From NCBI GenBank assembly GCA_017445805.1, contig JAFSSC010000009.1, positions 1 through 52,734 on the forward strand: a stretch of 52,734 nucleotides of DNA, written 5' to 3'. This DNA comes from a bacterium (lineage in GTDB: Bacteria > Bacillota_I > Bacilli_A > Mycoplasmatales > Mycoplasmoidaceae). The position numbers were made by a program, and so were the translations under genes. A model generated the notes under the pieces. It was not told where the DNA came from. It saw nothing but the letters and a program-made list of their open reading frames with translations, and did no database searches. Below are positions 9,820 to 20,495 of this stretch, in pieces (position 1 is the first letter of the stretch; each line of letters begins with the position of its first letter).

Positions 9820-10263
9820 ATGCAATTAACAAATATTATTTTAAAACCTTATTTAACTGAAAAATCTTATACAAAACGTTCGGATGCAAATAAAAAGTAT
9901 GCTTTTTTGGTTGAACCAAAAACGAATAAAAAAGCAATTGCTTTGGCTTTTGAATCAATTTTTAATATCAAACCTTTAAAAATTATGACCATGATTCGTA
10001 AACCGACAACAACCAAACTTGGAACAAAATATCCCGGAAAAACAAAAATAATAAAAATTGCTTACATTTGTTTACCAAAAGGAAAAGATATTGCAATCAC
10101 TAAAGAAGAAGCACAAGAAAAAATGGTAAAACAACCACAAAAATCAACAATTAACAAAAAGGCAAAAGAAATCGATGTTAGTGAATTTTCGGCAAAAGAA
10201 AAAAAACATAATGAAAAGCAAGAAAAACTTGGGAAAATAAAAAATATTAAGGATACGAAATAA
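9820..10263 (+). CDS. rplW: 50S ribosomal protein L23 (uL23), with Lys-rich tail
   Basis: 147 residues. The N-terminal ~95 residues are L23 ('[15 protein letters not shown]', '[25 protein letters not shown]', then a [13 protein letters not shown] loop). L23 sits at the tunnel exit and is the docking point for SRP and trigger factor. The last ~50 residues are a charged Lys/Glu extension not found in typical bacterial L23. The TAA overlaps the rplB ATG. Confidence 0.94.
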   Translation: MQLTNIILKPYLTEKSYTKRSDANKKYAFLVEPKTNKKAIALAFESIFNIKPLKIMTMIRKPTTTKLGTKYPGKTKIIKIAYICLPKGKDIAITKEEAQEKMVKQPQKSTINKKAKEIDVSEFSAKEKKHNEKQEKLGKIKNIKDTK

Positions 10264-11105
10264 TGGCACTAAAGTATAATAAACCTCGTTCAAGTGGAAA
10301 AAGAACATATGTAAGAGTTAATTACAAAAAACATCTTACAGCAAAAAAACCTTTAAAAGCTTTAACTAGTGGTAGTCATAATGTCTCAGGAAGAAATTTC
10401 CAAGGAAAAATTACAATCCGTCATCATGGAGGAGGACATAAGCAAAAATTACGTGAAATTGATTTTAAACGTGATAAGGATAATGTTATGGGAACGATAA
10501 AAACAATTGAATATGATCCTAATCGTTCATCATTTATTTCCCTCGTTGCATATCAAGATGGTGCAAAAAAATACATTCTTACACCAAACGATGTAAAAGT
10601 TGGTCAAAAAATTGTTTCGGGAAAAAAAGTTGAAGTTAAAGTTGGTAATTGTATGGAAATTCAAAATATCCCTGAAGGTACTTTTATTCATAATGTTGAA
10701 TTAAATAAAGGTCATGGAGGACAATTAATCCGCTCTGCTGGAACAGCTGCACAAGTTTTGGGTCATGATGAAACAAATAAATTTATGTTAATTAAATTAG
10801 CCTCTGGTGAAGTGCGAAAAATTAGTAACGAATGTCGAGCAACAATTGGTTTTGTTTCTAATTCTGAACATAATGTAATTAATTTAGGAAAGGCCGGAAT
10901 AAACCGTCATTTAGGTGTTAGACCAACAGTTCGTGGTTCGGCAATGAACCCAAGTGATCACCCACATGGTGGTGGTGAAGGACGTCAACCAATTGGTAAA
11001 GATGCTCCACGAACACCATGAGGTAAACGTCATATGGGTGTAAAAACACGTAATAAACGTCGTTATTCAAATAAAATGATTGTTCGTAATCGAAAGGTTA
11101 AATAA
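10263..11105 (+). CDS. rplB: 50S ribosomal protein L2 (uL2)
   Basis: 280 residues, normal length, reading through TGA 11019-11021 in the conserved 'RTPWGKR' segment, where Trp is expected. The '[11 protein letters not shown]' loop, essential for the peptidyl-transferase centre, is intact. Start and stop each overlap the neighbouring gene as TAATG. Confidence 0.98.
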
Positions 11106-11413
11106 TGTCTAGAAGTAATAAAAAAGGTGCTTTTGTCGAAAAAAGTTTAATGAAAAAAGTGCAACTAATGAAAAAAACACAAAAGAAGAAACCAATTAAA
11201 ACATGGTCACGAAGAAGTACAATTTTCCCTGATTTTGTTGGTTTTACTTTCCAAGTTCATAATGGTAAGAATTTTACAAGTGTTTATGTTACTGACAATA
11301 TGGTTGGATATAAACTTGGTGAATTTGCCCCAACACGAATCTTCAAACAACACTCTTCAAATAATAAAGCAAGTGATGCCATTAAAGAGGCGGAAAAAGA
11401 AGGTAAAAAATAA
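11105..11413 (+). CDS. rpsS: 30S ribosomal protein S19 (uS19)
   Basis: 102 residues. '[26 protein letters not shown]' and '[14 protein letters not shown]' are the conserved core that contacts the 30S head and the A-site finger. It overlaps both rplB and rplV by one base (TAATG). Confidence 0.97.
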   Translation: MSRSNKKGAFVEKSLMKKVQLMKKTQKKKPIKTWSRRSTIFPDFVGFTFQVHNGKNFTSVYVTDNMVGYKLGEFAPTRIFKQHSSNNKASDAIKEAEKEGKK

Positions 11414-11844
11414 TGAAAACTTGTGCAATTGTTTACAATATTAATGTTTCTTACCGCAAAGCAAATCTTGTTTGTCGCTTAATTCGCGGAAAAAAAGTTA
11501 ATGATGCTTTGACAATTTTGCAAAATGTACCAAAGAAAACCGCAAAATTTTTAAATAAATTATTGGCTTCGGCGATTGCTAATGCAACAAATAATCATGC
11601 TATGAATAATAAAAATTTGTACGTTTACAATGCCATTGTTGGGCAAGGAAAAACTTATAAAAGGATGGTACCACGAGCAAAAGGGGCAAGCAATGTGATT
11701 AAAAAACGTCATTGTCACTTGAAAGTTATTCTTTCTGATGATCCAAAAGAAAAAGAAAAGGACTTGTTGCTTACCAAACAAAAAAAGCAAAAATTTGTCA
11801 ACGATAGAAGTAAAAGCAATATAAAGAAAGAAGGAAAAAAATAA
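11413..11844 (+). CDS. rplV: 50S ribosomal protein L22 (uL22)
   Basis: 143 residues. The core has 'YRKANLVCRLIRGKKVNDALTIL' and the tunnel-lining hairpin ending 'KRMVPRAKGASNVIKKRHCHLKVIL'. A Lys-rich tail of about 30 residues lengthens it beyond the usual 110-115. TAATG overlaps occur at both ends. Confidence 0.96.
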   Translation: MKTCAIVYNINVSYRKANLVCRLIRGKKVNDALTILQNVPKKTAKFLNKLLASAIANATNNHAMNNKNLYVYNAIVGQGKTYKRMVPRAKGASNVIKKRHCHLKVILSDDPKEKEKDLLLTKQKKQKFVNDRSKSNIKKEGKK

Positions 11845-12578
11845 TGGGTCAAAAAGTTAATCCAAATGCATTAAGGATAAGTATTAATCGCTCATGAATT
11901 TCAAAATGAGAAGCTAATGATGCACACCAAACTGCCAAATGAATTATTGAGGACGAAAAAATTAGGAACTTTTTCTTAGTTAACTATAAACTAGCTCAAA
12001 TTGTTGAAACAAAAATTGAACGAACCCAAAAAACGATTGCTGTTGATGTTGTTGCAGGACAACCTGGTTTAATTTTTGGTAAAGATAATGCTAATATTAA
12101 ACCAATAACTTTAGCAATTAATAAAATTGTTGGACGAAAAATTAATGTTAGTTTTAATGTTATTGCATTTGAAAATACAGCGACTTCAGCTCGTTTGATT
12201 GCACGCGAAATTGCCAATGCTATTGAAAAAAAAGTTTCTTTCCGTGTCGCACAAAAGATGGCAATTAAAAAAGCCTTGCAACAAGGTCATGTAAAAGGAA
12301 TTAAGACGAACGTTTCTGGACGATTAGGTGGCGTTGAAATGGCACGGGAAGAAGGTTATTCCGAAGGTGTAATCCCTCTATCAACACTACGAGCTAATAT
12401 TGATTATGCTTTTGAAATTGCTCACACAAAATACGGAACAATTGGTGTCAAAGTTTGGATTAATAAAGGGGAATATTTTAAAAAAAACAGTAAAAAACCG
12501 TTTGCCGCTAGTCCCAAAAAATGACGAACAAAAAAATTTGAACGAAATGTTTTAAAATTACCTAAGGAAGGTGAATAA
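11844..12578 (+). CDS. rpsC: 30S ribosomal protein S3 (uS3)
   Basis: 244 residues, reading through several TGA codons, two of them in the N-terminal 'SWISKWEAND' segment. It begins with [11 protein letters not shown], the family signature. The central KH domain and the C-terminal '[55 protein letters not shown]' are well conserved. S3 forms part of the mRNA entry channel and helicase centre. The start overlaps rplV. Confidence 0.97.
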
Positions 12579-12580
12579 TT

Positions 12581-13009
12581 ATGTTACAACCGGCACGTGT
12601 AAAATATCGTAAACCACATCGTACAAAATATGAAGGAAAAGCAAAAGGTAACAAATATGTTGTCTTTGGTGAATATGGTTTAAAGGCAACAACCGGAAAT
12701 TGAGTAAAAGCAAAACAAATTGAAGCCGCACGGGTTGTTTTGTCTCATTTTATTGATCAAGAAAAAAAAGGTAAAATGTGAATTCGAATTTTCCCCCAAC
12801 TTTCACTAACAAAAAAACCTTTAGAAGTTCGAATGGGTTCAGGAAAAGGTAATCCAGAAGAGTGAGTGGCGGTTGTTAAAGCAGGAACAATTATGTTTGA
12901 GTTGGGTCAAATGTCACCTGAAACAATGAAAAAAGCTTTAAAACAAGCTGGAAATAAATTGAATGTTCTTTGCAAAGTCGTAAAGAAGGGAGAAGAAGGC
13001 AATGAATAG
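12581..13009 (+). CDS. rplP: 50S ribosomal protein L16 (uL16)
   Basis: 142 residues, with several TGA codons read as Trp. It begins [16 protein letters not shown], and has '[13 protein letters not shown]' and '[22 protein letters not shown]', all diagnostic for L16, which contacts the A-site tRNA. Its end overlaps the rpmC start by 8 bases. A GGAAGGTGA ribosome-binding site precedes the ATG. Confidence 0.97.
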
Positions 13010-13367
13010 CGAACTTAAAAAAAATACAAACGAACAACTTTGTGCCCTACTTGCCCAATTGAAGACGAAATTGCTTGAGGCAAAATTTAAAATATCTTCT
13101 GGGGAATTAGAAAAACTTAATCTTTTAAAACAAATGCGCAAAATGATTGCACAAATATTAACGGAATTGACGATTCGCGGTTTTAAAGTAGGTTTAACTT
13201 CTTACGGCGTTGTTCTTTATGATAAGAAAAATCAACCAACGATTATTAACGACAAACAAATTACTAATAATTTAAAAAAATTTCTTCCAAGCAAATCGAG
13301 CAAAGAAGGAAAAAATCTTGAAGTAGCAAAAAAACAACATACAATTAAAAAGGGTAAAGAAAAGTAA
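13002..13367 (+). CDS. rpmC: 50S ribosomal protein L29 (uL29), C-terminally extended
   Basis: 121 residues against the usual 60-70. Residues ~1-60 form the two-helix L29 hairpin ('LKKNTNEQLCALLAQLKTKLLEAKFKISSGELEKLNLLKQMRKMIAQILTEL'). The remaining ~60 residues have no resemblance to standard L29 and end in a Lys-rich tail. L29 sits next to L23 at the tunnel exit, and L23 is also extended here. Confidence 0.88.
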   Translation: MNSELKKNTNEQLCALLAQLKTKLLEAKFKISSGELEKLNLLKQMRKMIAQILTELTIRGFKVGLTSYGVVLYDKKNQPTIINDKQITNNLKKFLPSKSSKEGKNLEVAKKQHTIKKGKEK

Positions 13368-13624
13368 TGGAAAAGAAAAAAAACATTAAATCTTTTATTG
13401 GGGTTGTGGTCTCAACAAAAAATAAAAAAACTATTACCGTAAAAGTCGAAAATAAGTTTCGTCACCATCTTTATAAGAAAATGGTGATTAAACACAAAAA
13501 ATATGCTGCCCATGACGAACAAAATGTTGCCAGTTTAAACGATGTTGTCAAAATTTGTGAATGCAAACCCATTTCCAAAACAAAACATTTTTATTTAGCA
13601 AAAATTATCAAGAAGGCATTATAG
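13367..13624 (+). CDS. rpsQ: 30S ribosomal protein S17 (uS17)
   Basis: 85 residues, normal length. 'GVVVSTKNKKTITVKVENKFRHHLYKKMVIKHKKYAAHDEQN', then 'VVKICECKPISKTKHFYL', is the typical S17 OB fold. The start overlaps rpmC (TAATG). Confidence 0.97.
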   Translation: MEKKKNIKSFIGVVVSTKNKKTITVKVENKFRHHLYKKMVIKHKKYAAHDEQNVASLNDVVKICECKPISKTKHFYLAKIIKKAL

Positions 13625-13635
13625 GAGTAACGACA

Positions 13636-14004
13636 ATGATTCAATTTATGACGAGATTAAATGTTGCAGACAATAGTGGGGCAAAAGAGGTAGGTGTCAT
13701 TAAAATTTTAGGTAATTCGTGACAAAAAACTTGTAATATCGGTGATATTGTCAAAATTTCGATCAAAGATTCACTTCCTAACGGTCAAGTAAAAAAAGGA
13801 GAAATGTCATTGGCAGTCATTGTGCGAACAAAAAAAGGTATTAGGCGAAAAAATGGAACAAAAATTTGCTTTGCCGATAATGCTTGTGTCTTAATAAAAG
13901 AAGATAAAACACCAAAGGGAACAAGAATTTTTGGTCCTATCGCTCGAGAATTAAGAGAAAAGGGATTTATAAAAATTATTTCATTAGCACCCGAAGTGTT
14001 ATAA
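13636..14004 (+). CDS. rplN: 50S ribosomal protein L14 (uL14)
   Basis: 122 residues, normal length, with one TGA (Trp) near residue 29. '[15 protein letters not shown]', '[22 protein letters not shown]' and '[28 protein letters not shown]' are characteristic. It starts after a GGAG ribosome-binding site. Confidence 0.98.
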
Positions 14005-14018
14005 AAAGGAAAGAAAAG

Positions 14019-14351
14019 ATGCAAAGAATTAAACTTGGTGATTATGTTCGTGTTATTTCCGGAGATAGTAACATTTACGGAAAAGAGGGTCGAATTATTA
14101 AAGTTTGTCCGAAACAACAAAAGGCTCTTGTTGAAGGAGTAAACAAAGTTAAAAAACATTTTAAACCATCTAATAATAATAAAGGTGAAATTAAAGAAAA
14201 AGAAATGTGATTACCATGAGCAAAATTGGCTCTTATTAATAAAAAAACAACACGTGGGATTGATAAAGTAAAATTTATTCTTGATAAAAAGGGTTCAAAA
14301 GTTCGTTTCTTTAAAAAAACAAATACAATTGTGGAAGTGGTAAAAAAATAA
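14019..14351 (+). CDS. rplX: 50S ribosomal protein L24 (uL24)
   Basis: 110 residues, reading through two adjacent in-frame TGA codons (14208 and 14217). The N-terminal KOW motif '[24 protein letters not shown]' is clear, followed by the '[15 protein letters not shown]' segment. L24 initiates 50S assembly. Confidence 0.95.
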
Positions 14352-14352
14352 A

Positions 14353-14898
14353 ATGAACATTTTAACAAAGAAATATAAACAAATCATCCAAACGAAATTA
14401 ATGCAAAATTTTAACTATAAAACGGTAATGCAAGTACCGACTTTAGATAAAGTTGTTATTAACGCTGGGGTAGGAGACGGGGCAAGTAACTCTAAATTCG
14501 TTGAAAGTATGATCAATGAAATTCAACTAATTACCGGACAAAAACCAATAAAAACAAAAAGCAAGAAAGCTATTGCTACTTTTAAATTACGACAAAATCA
14601 AGAAATTGGTGTAAAAGTTACATTACGTAAGGAAAAAATGTGGAATTTTATTGAAAAATTAAAAAATGTTGCTTTACCACGTGTCCGTGATTTTAAGGGG
14701 CTTAATCCAAAAAGTTTTGACGGTCGTGGTAATTATACTTTAGGAATAAAAGAACAAAATATTTTCACCGAAATAAACTATGATGACATCAAAAAAATTC
14801 GTGGTTTTGATATTACTTTTGTTACTTCTTCCCAAAAAGATAGTGAAGCTATGGCAATTTTATCTGCAATTGGTTTTCCTTTTATTAAAAAAAAGTAA
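14353..14898 (+). CDS. rplE: 50S ribosomal protein L5 (uL5)
   Basis: 181 residues, normal length. '[19 protein letters not shown]', '[33 protein letters not shown]' and '[32 protein letters not shown]' identify it. L5 binds 5S rRNA. Confidence 0.98.
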   Translation: MNILTKKYKQIIQTKLMQNFNYKTVMQVPTLDKVVINAGVGDGASNSKFVESMINEIQLITGQKPIKTKSKKAIATFKLRQNQEIGVKVTLRKEKMWNFIEKLKNVALPRVRDFKGLNPKSFDGRGNYTLGIKEQNIFTEINYDDIKKIRGFDITFVTSSQKDSEAMAILSAIGFPFIKKK

Positions 14899-14910
14899 TA
14901 TAAATAAACT

Positions 14911-15093
14911 ATGGCAAAGAAATCTTTACGAATTAAAGCAATGAAAAAACCTAAATATCCTACAAGGAAATATCATCGTTGTGTTCGTTGCGGAAGGGTT
15001 CACGGAGTTATTGGTAAATATGGTTTATGTCGTCTTTGCTTCCGTGAACTTGCTTATAAAGGAGTTCTACCCGGAGTAAAGAAAGCTTCGTGA
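14911..15093 (+). CDS. rpsZ: 30S ribosomal protein S14 type Z (zinc form, uS14)
   Basis: 60 residues with the zinc ribbon C-x2-C...C-x2-C (CVRCGR and CRLCFREL). This is the short zinc-containing S14 form of Gram-positive bacteria and mollicutes. Confidence 0.97.
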   Translation: MAKKSLRIKAMKKPKYPTRKYHRCVRCGRVHGVIGKYGLCRLCFRELAYKGVLPGVKKAS

Positions 15094-15106
15094 TAGTTAA
15101 ATTGTT

Positions 15107-15517
15107 ATGTACATGGATCCAATCGCTGATTTAATTTGTAAAATTAAAAATGCTAATATGGCAAAACTACCCTATGTTAAAATTCAAACTTCTTCGTTAA
15201 CAACGAATATTTTGAAAATAATGCAAGAAGAAGGATACATTTTGGGTTTTGAACAAAAAGTATTTAAAGCAAAAAAGAAAAATGGTAAAAAACAATTCAC
15301 TTATATTAAATTGAAATATAAAAATCGTGTTCCTGTTATCAATGAAATTAAACAAATTTCTAAGCCGGGGTTAAGAATCTACCAAGAAGCAAAAAAAATC
15401 CCCAAAGTTTTAAACGGTTTAGGTATTGCTATTATTTCAACAACCCAAGGAATAATTACTGATAAATTAGCTCGTAAAAACAATGTAGGAGGAGAAATTA
15501 TTGCCTATCTTTGGTAG
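15107..15517 (+). CDS. rpsH: 30S ribosomal protein S8 (uS8)
   Basis: 136 residues. 'DPIADLICKIKNAN' at the start and the 'LNGLGIAIISTTQGIITDKLARKNNVGGEIIAYLW' end are diagnostic. A second in-frame ATG three codons in could also be used. Confidence 0.97.
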   Translation: MYMDPIADLICKIKNANMAKLPYVKIQTSSLTTNILKIMQEEGYILGFEQKVFKAKKKNGKKQFTYIKLKYKNRVPVINEIKQISKPGLRIYQEAKKIPKVLNGLGIAIISTTQGIITDKLARKNNVGGEIIAYLW

Positions 15518-15541
15518 GTAATAAATGTTTTAAGAGCAAAA

Positions 15542-16123
15542 ATGTCACACAAAGGAAATAAATTGATTACTTTACCGCAAGAAGTTAAAATCGCAATTAA
15601 CAAAAATGATGTTATTGTTAACGGTCCTTTGGGTGAACTAAAAGTTAATTATCCATCCCAAATAATAAAAATCGAACAAATTGATAATAAATTAAAAGTA
15701 ACTCGTGACAACAATGAAAAACATACAAAAATGTTGCATGGAACAATTAATGCAAATTTAAATAATGCGGTTATTGGTGTTAAATCTGGTTACAAGAAAA
15801 TTCTTAAAATCGTCGGAGTTGGTTATAAAGCAAAAATCGAACAAGATAATTTAGTCCTAGCAATTGGTTATAGTCATTTAGTAACAATACCGATTCCAAA
15901 AATTCTAAAAGTTGTTTGTCCTAGTCCAACCCAAATTGAAATTAGTGGTTATGATAAAATTGTTGTTGGTGAATTTGCCGCAAAAATTAGGTCATTAAAA
16001 AAGCCCGAACCATATAAGGGAAAAGGAATTATGTATCTTGGTGAACAAATTATTCGTAAAGTTGGTAAAACAGCAGAAGTTGCGACCGGAGCAAGTGCTA
16101 CACCAACAAAAGGAAAGAAATAG
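15542..16123 (+). CDS. rplF: 50S ribosomal protein L6 (uL6)
   Basis: 193 residues, slightly longer than usual because of a short Thr/Lys tail. The double L6 fold is visible, and the end has 'KPEPYKGKGIMYLGEQIIRKVGK', the family's KPEPYKGKGIRY signature. Confidence 0.97.
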   Translation: MSHKGNKLITLPQEVKIAINKNDVIVNGPLGELKVNYPSQIIKIEQIDNKLKVTRDNNEKHTKMLHGTINANLNNAVIGVKSGYKKILKIVGVGYKAKIEQDNLVLAIGYSHLVTIPIPKILKVVCPSPTQIEISGYDKIVVGEFAAKIRSLKKPEPYKGKGIMYLGEQIIRKVGKTAEVATGASATPTKGKK

Positions 16124-16141
16124 AAAGTATAATTGTTAAAG

Positions 16142-16501
16142 ATGAAAAAGTTTGCACAAACACGAAAAGAAAAGCGTCAAATGAGGCACATCCGTAGTCT
16201 AAAAAAAATAAGGAAATATTCTAATAATCCATTGCGCTTAATCGTAACAAAGACAAATGCAAATATTTTTGCGCAAATCGTTGATGATGAAAAAGGTGTT
16301 ACTTTGGTTAGCAGTTCTTCGTTGCAATTGAAGCTTAAAAATGGAAATAAAGAATCTTGTGCAAAAGTTGGTGCTGACCTTGCCCAAAAAGCATTAGCAA
16401 AAAAAATTACAAAAATTGTTTTTGACCGTGGGGGAAATAAATATCATGGTCGCATTGCTGCATTAGCCGATGCCGCACGAAAAAATGGTTTACATTTTTA
16501 A
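16142..16501 (+). CDS. rplR: 50S ribosomal protein L18 (uL18)
   Basis: 119 residues from ATG 16142; an in-frame TTG at 16133 would add three residues. It ends '[29 protein letters not shown]', the conserved L18 C-terminus. L18 binds 5S rRNA together with L5. Confidence 0.96.
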   Translation: MKKFAQTRKEKRQMRHIRSLKKIRKYSNNPLRLIVTKTNANIFAQIVDDEKGVTLVSSSSLQLKLKNGNKESCAKVGADLAQKALAKKITKIVFDRGGNKYHGRIAALADAARKNGLHF

Positions 16502-16512
16502 AAATACTAATC

Positions 16513-17196
16513 ATGACAGCAACAAACAATAATTCAAACGAAATAAAAAAAACAATTGTACCAAATGAAAACTATACTAACCAAAATTTAGAAAAAGAAG
16601 ATCAACCAAGAAAAGACCAACAACAAAAAACTAATCCGCACGAAGAAAATATTCTTGAAAAAAAATTTTCACCAAATAGAAATTTTATTAGTAAGAAACA
16701 AAAAAAATCTTATTTTGCAACCGATGGTTTTGAAAAAAAAGTTGTTAAAATTAAACGAATAAATAAAACAACAAAAGGGGGAAGAAAAATGCGTTTTTCC
16801 GTACTTCTTGTTATTGGTGACCGAAAGGGAAATGTTGGTTTTGGAATGGGGAAATCGATTGAAATTCCTAATGCGATGCAAAAAGCTTTAAAAAATGCCA
16901 AGAATAATTTGACAAAAGTAATCATGACAAAAAAGGGATCAATTTATCATGACATTATCGGTAAATCTTGTGCCGCAAAAATTTTATTAAAACCTGCTCC
17001 ATTGGGAACAGGAATTGTTGCGGGAGGGGCAGTTCGAACTGTTATTGAATTGGCCGGATATAGTGATATCTACACAAAAAATTTGGGAAAAAATACTCCT
17101 ACAAATATGATTCAAGCAACAATTAATGGACTAAAGGCACAAAAAACAATTGAATATATTGCGAAAATGCGTGATAAAAAAATTTCAGAATTGTAA
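16513..17196 (+). CDS. rpsE: 30S ribosomal protein S5 (uS5), N-terminally extended
   Basis: 227 residues against the usual ~165. The S5 core runs from '[28 protein letters not shown]' (about residue 75) to the end, with '[17 protein letters not shown]', '[18 protein letters not shown]' and '[20 protein letters not shown]'. The first ~70 residues are a disordered Asn/Gln/Lys/Glu-rich extension. The ATG is the only sensible start after rplR. Confidence 0.95.
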   Translation: MTATNNNSNEIKKTIVPNENYTNQNLEKEDQPRKDQQQKTNPHEENILEKKFSPNRNFISKKQKKSYFATDGFEKKVVKIKRINKTTKGGRKMRFSVLLVIGDRKGNVGFGMGKSIEIPNAMQKALKNAKNNLTKVIMTKKGSIYHDIIGKSCAAKILLKPAPLGTGIVAGGAVRTVIELAGYSDIYTKNLGKNTPTNMIQATINGLKAQKTIEYIAKMRDKKISEL

Positions 17197-17218
17197 TCTA
17201 TAATTAACGGAGTAAATA

Positions 17219-17674
17219 ATGCAATTACATCAATTAAAATCAGTCAAAGGAGCAAGAAATCATAAGACAAAGACCCTTGGTCGTGGTTATGGTTCCGGTT
17301 TTGGTAAACGTTCAACCCGTGGTCAAAAAGGACAACATGCACGTAAAAGTGGTAATGTCCGTCTTGGTTTTGAAGGTGGGCAAACCCCACTATATCGAAA
17401 AATTCCTAAAATAGGTTTTACTAATATTAATTTTCAAGATAAATATATTGTTTTTACAACGGATGAACTAGAAAAATTTTCGTTAGAAGAAATTAATTTG
17501 GAATCTTTAACCAAAGCAAAAATTATTTCGAAAAATGCAAAGGCAAAAATCAAAATTATTGCTGGAAAAAAACCAATGACAAAAAAAATAAATGTTTGTG
17601 TTAATAAAATTAGTGCTGGAGCAAAGAAAATAATTGTTGCTGCTAAAGGTATCATTAAAGAAAAAAATAAATAA
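17219..17674 (+). CDS. rplO: 50S ribosomal protein L15 (uL15)
   Basis: 151 residues. '[45 protein letters not shown]' is the conserved Gly/Arg-rich extension of L15 that runs into 23S rRNA. It starts after a GGAG site and lies nine bases before secY. Confidence 0.97.
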   Translation: MQLHQLKSVKGARNHKTKTLGRGYGSGFGKRSTRGQKGQHARKSGNVRLGFEGGQTPLYRKIPKIGFTNINFQDKYIVFTTDELEKFSLEEINLESLTKAKIISKNAKAKIKIIAGKKPMTKKINVCVNKISAGAKKIIVAAKGIIKEKNK

Positions 17675-17682
17675 TTTTTTCA

Positions 17683-19110
17683 ATGGTAAATAACGTTAAT
17701 CCTCTTTCTAAACAAAAACATTTTTTAACAATCCGAAATATTTTAAAAAACAAGAGTATCATTCATGGAATTGTTATTACTTTGTTTTTTATGCTTATCT
17801 ACCACATCGGAACAATGATAACATTGCCTGGTATTACCTTACCACCGTCTTATCATCAACAAGCTAAAACAAGTTTTCTATCAACAATAGATTTGTTGTC
17901 CGCGGGGGGGTTTGATAAGATGTCAATTTTTGCGATTGGTTTAGGTCCATATATTACTTCCCAAATTATTATTCAATTACTATCATCAGATCTAGTTAAA
18001 CCGCTAAAAAATCTTGCTAGTTCTGGCGAATACGGTAAACGAAAAATTGAAATTATCATTCGTCTTTTGACTTTACCTTTTTGCTTAATCCAATCTTATG
18101 CTATTTTGGCAATGATTTTAAATTCTAATTCTTCTGGTTCACGTAGTGGTATTAAAATTTTTGGTTGTGAAGAGATAAAAAATATCCCAGTCCAAAATTT
18201 GATCAGTTTAATGTTTTTATTATCAGCAGGAACATATATTGCTATTTTTTTTAGTGACATGATTACAAAACGAGGAATTGGCAACGGAATGACAACTTTA
18301 ATTTTGGGGGGGATTGTTGGATCTTTATACCGAAATTTTAATTATGCTTTCAATAGTATTAAGCTTTTGATTGTTCGACAAAATCGAAATAGTGACCAAA
18401 TCACGATTTTCTTGTCATTTTTTTTATATCTTTTCATTTATCTTGTCTTACTCGTCTTTATCATTTTTATTAACGGAACAATTCGTAAAATTCCTATTCA
18501 ACAAACTGGACAAGGACTAATTTTGGATAAAAAGCAATTGCCTTTTTTTACAATTAAATTGAATTCTGTTGGTGTGATCCCGGTTATTTTTGCCTCTTCT
18601 TTAATCACAATCCCAGGAACAATAGCGCAATTTTTTAAAAATAATGAACCACGATGATTTATCGAAAAATGGTTAACTTTGAATAGTTGGGTGGGAATTA
18701 TAATTTTCTTTTTCTTTATTATCATCTTTACCTTTTTTTATTCATATGTCCAAATAAATCCAATGATGGTTGCTGATAATTTCCAAAAATCAGGAAAGTT
18801 TATCCTTGGTATTAAAACAGGAAATGATACCGAAAAGCATCTTTCAACTGTCCTTTACCGAATTAATTGTCTTGGTGGGCCAATTTTGGCAGTCATTGCA
18901 ATTATTCCTTACGTTATTTCTATTACAACAAAAATTCCAACTGGTATGGCATTAGGTGGAACAGCAAATATTATTATGGTAACCACTTGTCTCGAACTAT
19001 TAAACTCCATTAAATCAATTGCCACAACAAGCGGTTATAACATAACAAAAAAAAATATCGATCATTCAAATAACGATAAATCGACAAAAAATATTACATC
19101 GTTGTGGTAA
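17683..19110 (+). CDS. secY: Protein translocase subunit SecY
   Basis: The central channel of the Sec translocon, 475 residues, reading through TGA 18655-18657. About ten hydrophobic helices alternate with Lys/Arg-rich loops. Landmarks include 'ITLPGI', 'LSAGGFDKMSIFAIGLGPYITSQIIIQLLS', 'KRGIGNGMTTLI' and, near the C-terminus, 'RINCLGGPILAVIAIIPY' followed by 'ALGGTANIIMVTTCLEL'. The position between rplO and adk is the standard Firmicutes arrangement. Confidence 0.97.
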
Positions 19111-19117
19111 AAAGAAA

Positions 19118-19738
19118 ATGGTTGTTTTATTATTAGGAGCACCTGGTTCAGGAAAAGGAACAATTGCCAATTATTTAGAAAAAGAATATGGTTTTTTTCA
19201 CTTGGCAACAGGACAATTATTTCGCCAAATCACAAAACAAAATTCTCCTTTAGCACAAAAAATAAAAAAGATTATTAATGCCGGAAAACTTGTAAATGAT
19301 GCATTAACAAATAAACTTGTTAAAAGCAATCTAATTAAAAAAATGAAAAAGAATGTCGTTTTAGACGGTTATCCACGTAATATTGAACAAGCGAAATATT
19401 TGAATAAATTTTGCAAAATTGATTATGTTTTTGATTTATGTGTAAAAGAAAATATAATAATCAAAAGAATTATTGGACGAAGAATTTGTCCGGTTTGTCA
19501 AGCGATTTACAATATCTATTACAAAAAACCGCAAGAAAAAAATCATTGTAACTTTGACCATCATATCCTAATAAAACGTGATGACGATACAAAACAAACA
19601 ATTAAGCAACGTTTACAAGAATACAAAAAATTTAATCATCCCCTTGTTGCTTTTTATCAACAAAAAGGAAATTACAAAAAAATTACACTAACAGGAAAAA
19701 AATTGATCAACCAAATTAAAAAAATTTTGAAACTATAA
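19118..19738 (+). CDS. adk: Adenylate kinase (zinc-type lid)
   Basis: Interconverts ATP + AMP and 2 ADP; 206 residues. The P-loop GAPGSGKGT lies at residues 7-15, 'HLATGQLFRQ' is the AMP-binding helix, and 'VVLDGYPRN' corresponds to the DGFPR motif with Tyr in place of Phe. The lid carries CPVC ... CNFD, the zinc site of Gram-positive enzymes. It starts seven bases after secY. Confidence 0.97.
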   Translation: MVVLLLGAPGSGKGTIANYLEKEYGFFHLATGQLFRQITKQNSPLAQKIKKIINAGKLVNDALTNKLVKSNLIKKMKKNVVLDGYPRNIEQAKYLNKFCKIDYVFDLCVKENIIIKRIIGRRICPVCQAIYNIYYKKPQEKNHCNFDHHILIKRDDDTKQTIKQRLQEYKKFNHPLVAFYQQKGNYKKITLTGKKLINQIKKILKL

Positions 19739-19740
19739 TT

Positions 19741-20490
19741 ATGATTTACATAAAAAGTCAGCAAGATATCGCAAAAATTAAAGAAGCTTGCAAAATTTGA
19801 AAAAAAGTGCGTCATGTTTTACAAAAAAAAACTAAACCGGGAATAAAAACTGAACAATTAGACCAGATTGCCGCAGAAACAATTAAAAAAAATGGTGCAA
19901 TACCAACTTTTTTTAATTACAAAGGTTTCCCGGGTAATATTTGTATTAGTGTCAATGACGAATTGATTCATGGAATTGGTTCACAATATGAATTAAAAAA
20001 TGATGATATGGTTACTTTTGATATTGGCGTCACATACCAAAAATATATTTGTGATGCCGCTTTTACTATTGTTTTAGATAAAAAAAATGAAAAAGCGAAT
20101 GCCATTAATGATGCCACTTGACAATGTTTACACCAAGCAATAAAAATGATTCACCCAAATGTGAAAATTGGTAATATTTCAAATAAAATTAACGAAATCG
20201 CAACAAAAAATGGTTACAAAGTTATTAAAAATTATGGTGGCCATGGTTGTGGAATTAAGTTACATGAAGATCCTTTGATTTTAAACTATGGGGCAAAAAA
20301 CACAGGTTGTTGTCTTCGGGTTGGAATGATAATATGTCTTGAACCAATGTTAATGACAGAAAGCGATAAATATATTGTCGATCCAGTAAATAAATGAACA
20401 ATCAAGGCTCAAAACAAAAAATTGACTTGTCATAACGAACATATGGTCCTTGTAACAAAAAATGGATACGAAATATTAACAAATGATTAA
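19741..20490 (+). CDS. map: Methionine aminopeptidase type I
   Basis: 249 residues, reading through TGA 19798, 20119 and 20395. It removes the N-terminal Met of nascent proteins. The five metal ligands are seen in order: D in 'TFDIGVTY', D in 'YICDAAFT', H in 'YGGHGCG', E in 'CLEPM', and E in 'CHNEHMVLVT'. It starts two bases after adk. Confidence 0.97.
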
Positions 20491-20495
20491 AAAAA

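Noticed and set aside
16133-16141. TTG start for rplR
   Set aside because: ATG 16142 is three codons later and matches the usual L18 start.
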